From the NCBI GenBank assembly GCA_019722365.1, contig JADFUC010000051.1, positions 248,001 to 312,000 on the forward strand: a stretch of 64,000 bases of DNA. The letters run 5' to 3'. Shown in pieces: positions 60,900 through 64,000 of the stretch. The translations under genes and the position numbers were made by a program. Every line of letters begins with the position of its first letter. Position 1 is the first letter of the stretch. The notes beneath the pieces were generated by a model. The model searched no databases. It saw nothing but the letters and a program-made list of their open reading frames with translations, and was not told the DNA's origin. Source of the DNA: Lithospermum erythrorhizon (taxonomy: Eukaryota; Streptophyta; Magnoliopsida; Boraginales; Boraginaceae).

Positions 60900-61990
60900 T
60901 GCAGGACACATGCATTAACAAGAAGATTTGATAGGGTAAATCACTAGGTTGATTTAATGGTCATGGAACATTATTTATGTTATAACGGATCTGGGTGATT
61001 TAGGATCGAGTGCGTAAAGGATGCGGACGAGAGAAAGTAAATAGCACTTTAAATCTTTAGCATTAGGTATCACCCCCAATGATGTGTTAGGACTAATCTG
61101 AGGCGAGCCACCGGAAAAACCGCTATAATGGGAAGAAGCGATTCTGATTGAAGCGATGCTGCTCTCGAATGTGTAGATGCTCTGGCTAGATGAATAGTTT
61201 TTCTTGAAGCATTATAATCACAAGCTGAAAGTATATAGCTTTCACATATCGGATGTAGTTACTTAGATTGAAATGGATTTGGAGATCTATTTATACTCAA
61301 AATATCTAGCTTGAACTGCCACAAAATATCCGAGGTTGGGAGCAAGGTCGGGACCAAGACAAGTCCCGACTGCTCCCGGCGTTCTGAACTCGGTCTTGGT
61401 TGGAAGTAGGCTTGGGTGGGTTTGCCGACCCAGGCCAGTCACATCTTCTGTCGGCCCGGCGTTCAAACTGCTTTTGAGGCATATTGACAAATCTCCACGC
61501 CCGGCAAGATCCTCGCCGAATATGAGCTTCCCGTCTGAGAATGCTCGAAATAATGCGGATGTGCTCAGATAGTGAACGGATGTGCGGAATGCGCCGAATG
61601 CGGAGATGTGGGCACTGCGCCAAGCATTCATGGCTGAAGCGACTAACAACTCTGAATTTTCAGCCAGTACAGGCAATCGCGGCTTTGCTGCGGAACGCCC
61701 GGCTTAAGTAAACATAACTCCCGGTACAGGTTATCTGCGGAACCCGTTTGTTCGCGATCCTGTACCGACACCGATAATATCGCGTGATGTGCCGTCTATC
61801 ATGATGAACTTGATCCTTGGTTAAGCATATTGCACTGTATCTGGATATACCACCCAGCGTGATCGTGATGTAGCCTCGGAATCATTAACCGCTAAATCGT
61901 ACGTGATCTTGCATATTGCGCTCAGCTATGGTGATAACGTATCATCACACATACAAAACTAAGTAGATACGAGAACCCCGTCATTAACTT
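60900..61990 (-). mobile_element. probable 3' LTR of the second Copia-like element
   Basis: The minus strand has a TATA box (GAGTATAAATAGATC, core 61288-61295) in a GC-rich context unlike nearby intergenic DNA. It lies downstream of minus-strand Copia pol traces. The LTR partner would be outside the window, so limits are guesses. Confidence 0.4.
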
Positions 61991-61999
61991 GTTGTAATA

Positions 62000-64000
62000 A
62001 ACACAAGCACATCATATGATCTCGAATACCCAATCTATCGTATAAGTCAAATCTCTTGTACCGCTATAGGAAGCTGCTTTAAACAATACAAAGATTTCTT
62101 GACACACAAACATAATCATCCTTTCCGGGTTCACGAAAACCATCTGGTGGATCGCTATAAATTTCTTCTTCCATTTCTCGTATAAGAAGGTTATGCTTTG
62201 ACATCTAACATTCGAACTCCAGTCTGATGTGCAACTACGTGAGAAGTACTGCGATAGAAGTGTGTGTGACTACAGGTGAAATATCTCATTGTAGATCGAC
62301 TCCACTCACTTTGTTGAACCTACATGACATTTCCCCAGGCTTTTATATTGTACCCCGCTATACGGTGACAACCATGCTTTTTCTACTTAGAATATCGACA
62401 CAGTGACAATCTTTCTTCTGTTGATGTAGCCAACTCGAGTCGATTCTTGAGTGATTCCATTCCTGCTCCCGTGGCGGTGACCGTTAGAGGCGACTTCCGT
62501 GCAGATTCTGACTTAACATGGCAGGCGGCTGCATGAGGATCAGCTTCTGACGGTAAATCAATTCAGTATATCCTCATGCCGTACCTCGTAGGAGGTACGC
62601 GTAATTAGCTCTTACAGGCGTCAGAGCCATAATATGATGTTAAATGGGGATGGAACTTGATGTTTCTAGAAGCGCGATTCGGAAAATTTCGCCATCGCAT
62701 TTAATACGGAATCTCTGCAGCAACTCACTGACACACACTTTTCTTGCCCGGGGAATTGTGGGTGTGATGGTTGATTTAAACATAAAATTCGTCGAATATT
62801 ACATTTACCAACACCGGAATAAACCGTCCCATTTCGAGGAAGATGACCAAATTCATGCCACTTCAGCGCCGTTACCATGCTTTAGCCTCTGAGAATATCT
62901 CTTCTGCTGCCACCAGTTACAACTTACCCTCCTTGGCATGATAATAACAATGAAGCCAAAGACTTTCGATCTGTATAATCAACAAACATTATACCCATGG
63001 TCGATAGGAGTTTTTGGTTATACGTGGCTGAGGACCACGGTTTATCGAGGATAGCATCTTTGTGTTATTTCTTACGCTTGAAAGCATTCTCGTCGATGAC
63101 GTTTGAGGAGTATCTGATAATTTCTCTCGAGGAGTCTGATTCATGTTACCAGCTGCATTCTGCTTTGGGGTGTATGCACAACCATATGATGTATGATACC
63201 TTCCGCCTTACAAGCTTCGTGAACTTCAGAGGGCAAACGAAATTCAGGACAACCATTTTTAATGCGCGGCAGCTTGATCTTAACACTGTTTGATTTTCCA
63301 CTAAAATCTTTCAGAAATCCTTGAAGTCTTTGAAAGCGTCACTTTTCTCTTCATAATAAAGACCCGAGTCATCCTTAAGTAATCGTGTCGATAGAAAATA
63401 CGTGGCCTCCCGAAGATTGATTAGTGAAGGATTTGATAATCGGAGTGGATGCGATCAGGTGTACTTTTTGTTCTATGAGTCGCTTACGAAATTTAACTGC
63501 GATGTAATCTCCAGCTCCTGATACTCATGAAAACGAGTCTTTCAACCCTATAGCGAAGATTGTCGATAGCGAGAATCTGCATTCGTCTACCACTTTATGT
63601 GACGAAGCTCGTATTCATGACTTAATTCGTATGATCGTTTTGACAACGGAGGATCTGATAGCGAGGAGATTGAGCGTAACGTGCCAACACGCTTTCGAAT
63701 CATGGAACCCACATAGACATTTATCATCACGTCTACTCTGAGGTGGAAACCTTTTTTGTCTAGAGACTCGTGAAATGATTCTTGATATTGGTGAGCATGC
63801 CTAACGTCTTCTAGATGCAAAACTTCTGGTCATGGTCTGTGATACATGAGAACTGTCAATTGCTTTTGCAAATGGGCATTTGCCATAGAAATATTACCGC
63901 ACGTCTCTTTGTACAAGCCAAGTCGAAAACCAGTACAACTCTTGGGGCAGGATATGATGAGCATTTCAGAATCAGTATCGCGCATCGGTGTAAAACGTGA
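62000..64000 (-). pseudogene. second Copia element, pol remnant, cut by the right edge
   Basis: Integrase: 63120-63460 on the minus strand reads, across frame shifts, KSDAFKDFKDF, LVENQT, then GIIHH and HTPQ, the C-terminal part of the Copia integrase core. Reverse transcriptase: 62020-62230 reads EIYSDPPDGF-like and VKKSLYCLKQ, the helix region before the catalytic site. The parts between and after are unrecognisable. The distance from the RT trace to the LTR-like sequence is much shorter than normal, so the RNase H part is probably deleted. gag would lie beyond the right edge. Confidence 0.6.

Noticed and set aside
61287..61676. 129-codon minus-strand frame as a gene
   Set aside because: It lies just downstream of the TATA box in LTR-like DNA and shows no protein family; open frames are expected in GC-rich sequence.

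Overview
The window is nuclear DNA of a eudicot plant. It is AT-rich, its genes are split by short GT-AG introns, and the spaces between genes are filled with degraded plant transposons (hAT, Sirevirus-type Copia, MULE, Stowaway MITEs, SINE-like units). No rRNA, tRNA, organellar block, CRISPR array or prokaryotic operon was recognised.

Layout: 1-2000 holds the 3' part of a dead hAT transposase gene followed by a cluster of a short motif that may be its subterminal repeats. 2950-5614 (-) is a decayed alpha/beta-hydrolase gene. 8263-13100 (+) is a nuclear poly(A) polymerase gene whose catalytic-core exons carry frameshifts and stops while the first exons and the long C-terminal exons are clean. 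It faces, tail to tail, a two-B-box zinc-finger gene of BBX27 type (13907-16276, -). 17220-26452 (-) is a full-length but heavily mutated Sirevirus-type Copia element with two LTRs, one of them interrupted by a nested 560-bp solo LTR. 28722-32516 (-) is an intact BAT1-type amino-acid permease gene (8 exons, 504 aa). 34340-34588 (-) is a small basic protein of unknown role. 35358-38400 (-) is an intact lipid phosphate phosphatase gene (7 coding exons, 321 aa, plus a leader exon). 38.4-49.9 kb is mostly transposon debris (hAT, MITE-like, probable solo LTR). 49890-51057 (-) is a DUF1218 membrane-protein gene whose first exon was not found. 55311-58425 (-) is an intact DUF789 gene (6 exons, 386 aa). 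The last 6 kb is Copia and other repeat debris, including a second minus-strand Copia element that runs off the right edge.

The genes do not form a pathway. The intact ones (permease, LPP, BBX, DUF789) read through all their splice junctions without a frame error, which argues that the breaks in the polymerase and hydrolase genes are real mutations and not sequencing errors. Two unrelated intact genes (LPP and DUF789) each carry a roughly 220-250 bp tandem repeat array in the first intron, starting beside the first 5' splice site. Other notable structures are a 152-bp insertion with a perfect 18-bp target duplication (53.9 kb), a 1.1-kb segment bounded by 41-bp near-identical direct repeats (59.5-60.6 kb), and a four-copy SINE-like family shared by two gene neighbourhoods.
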